DNA of 64,000 nucleotides from Oscillatoriophycideae cyanobacterium NC_groundwater_1537_Pr4_S-0.65um_50_18 (lineage in GTDB: Bacteria; Cyanobacteriota; Cyanobacteriia; Elainellales; Elainellaceae). A program made the position numbers and the translations under genes. The DNA is taken from contig JACQYI010000036.1 of assembly GCA_016208305.1 (NCBI GenBank), positions 62,001-126,000 on the forward strand. The letters are read 5' to 3'. The notes beneath the pieces are model-generated. The model did no database searches. It had not been told where the DNA came from and was given only the letters and a program-made list of their open reading frames with translations. Shown piece after piece: positions 63,748 through 64,000 of the stretch; positions within the stretch are counted from its first letter, which is position 1; each line of letters begins with the position of its first letter.

Positions 63748-64000
63748 TTAAACCTTAGCAAAATTCATCCGGTTCAAAAATGCCTTGAGCCGCTCACTCT
63801 TGGGATGATCCAACACCTGCCGCGCAGCACCTTCTTCCTCAACCTGACCCTGATTGAGAAACATCACTCGGTGAGCCACCTCCCGAGCAAACTGCATTTC
63901 ATGGGTGACGATCGCCATTGTCATCCCTTCTTCGGCCAACTGCTGCATGACCGTCAGCACTTCCCCCACCAGTTCTGGATCAAGAGCGCTCGTTGGCTCA
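63748..64000 (-). CDS. Polar amino-acid ABC transporter ATPase, C-terminal part
   Basis: The frame stays open to the window edge, giving about 83 C-terminal residues. It starts in the Walker B/D-loop region ([15 protein letters not shown]), continues with the H-loop histidine in [26 protein letters not shown], and ends [14 protein letters not shown]. The D-loop context and end match GlnQ/HisP-type ATPases of polar amino-acid uptake systems. The N-terminal part with Walker A lies outside the window. Confidence 0.9.
   Translation of the reverse strand, partial: EPTSALDPELVGEVLTVMQQLAEEGMTMAIVTHEMQFAREVAHRVMFLNQGQVEEEGAARQVLDHPKSERLKAFLNRMNFAKV

Overview
The window is chromosomal DNA from a cyanobacterium, probably a filamentous form of the Leptolyngbya/Oscillatoriales type. 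The evidence is the very frequent HIP1 octamer GCGATCGC, a tmRNA whose tag reads ANNIVPFARKAAAVA, VIPP1/IM30, a cyanobacterial-type MenA, a deoxyhypusine-synthase-like SpeY, SLH-OprB porins, a truncated KdpD, DUF3598 and a bilin-type (cyanobacteriochrome) sensor kinase. Genes lie on both strands in short operons, and there is no phage, CRISPR array or complete insertion sequence.

Layout. 0-4.6 kb: start of a lipoprotein gene, a small membrane protein, an LCP-family cell-wall ligase, SpeY. 4.8-10.6 kb (minus): the conserved rimP-nusA-ylxR-infB translation/transcription operon. 10.8-19.3 kb: membrane protein, alpha/beta hydrolase, DUF1643, VIPP1, thioredoxin, DUF72, a predicted DXCF cyanobacteriochrome histidine kinase, a small helical protein. 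19.5-19.9 kb: tmRNA. 20-30 kb: MscS channel, Sll1717-type P-loop ATPase, GIY-YIG protein, MenA, bifunctional proline dehydrogenase/P5C dehydrogenase. 30.4-40.2 kb: TRIC-type channel, fasciclin protein, and a potassium locus (kdpA-kdpB-kdpF/G-kdpC and a short kdpD) facing a divergent membrane histidine kinase. 40.1-44.9 kb: ribokinase, SLH-porin, nucleoside deoxyribosyltransferase and nucleoside hydrolase, together a plausible nucleoside uptake and salvage locus.

46.6-52.7 kb holds the most unusual group: two divergent asparagine-synthetase-like proteins without the N-terminal glutaminase cysteine, an alanine-racemase-fold decarboxylase-like protein whose PLP lysine is replaced, and a zinc-ribbon/membrane/Toprim-like protein. 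I know of no described function for this set. 53-55.7 kb is a small accessory cassette (DUF1579, AHSA1, DUF1772, azoreductase). 56.4-64 kb: MATE exporter, SLH lipoprotein, DUF3598, RlpA-like protein, HxlR regulator and the end of an amino-acid ABC ATPase.

The intergenic DNA is rich in repeats: three copies of a MITE-like element with terminal inverted repeats (two bracket kdpABFC), a pair of about 110-bp dispersed repeats, a pair of 62-bp terminator-like units, several large perfect hairpins, and many short (13-21 bp) tandem duplications that often fall in frame inside genes or across stop codons.
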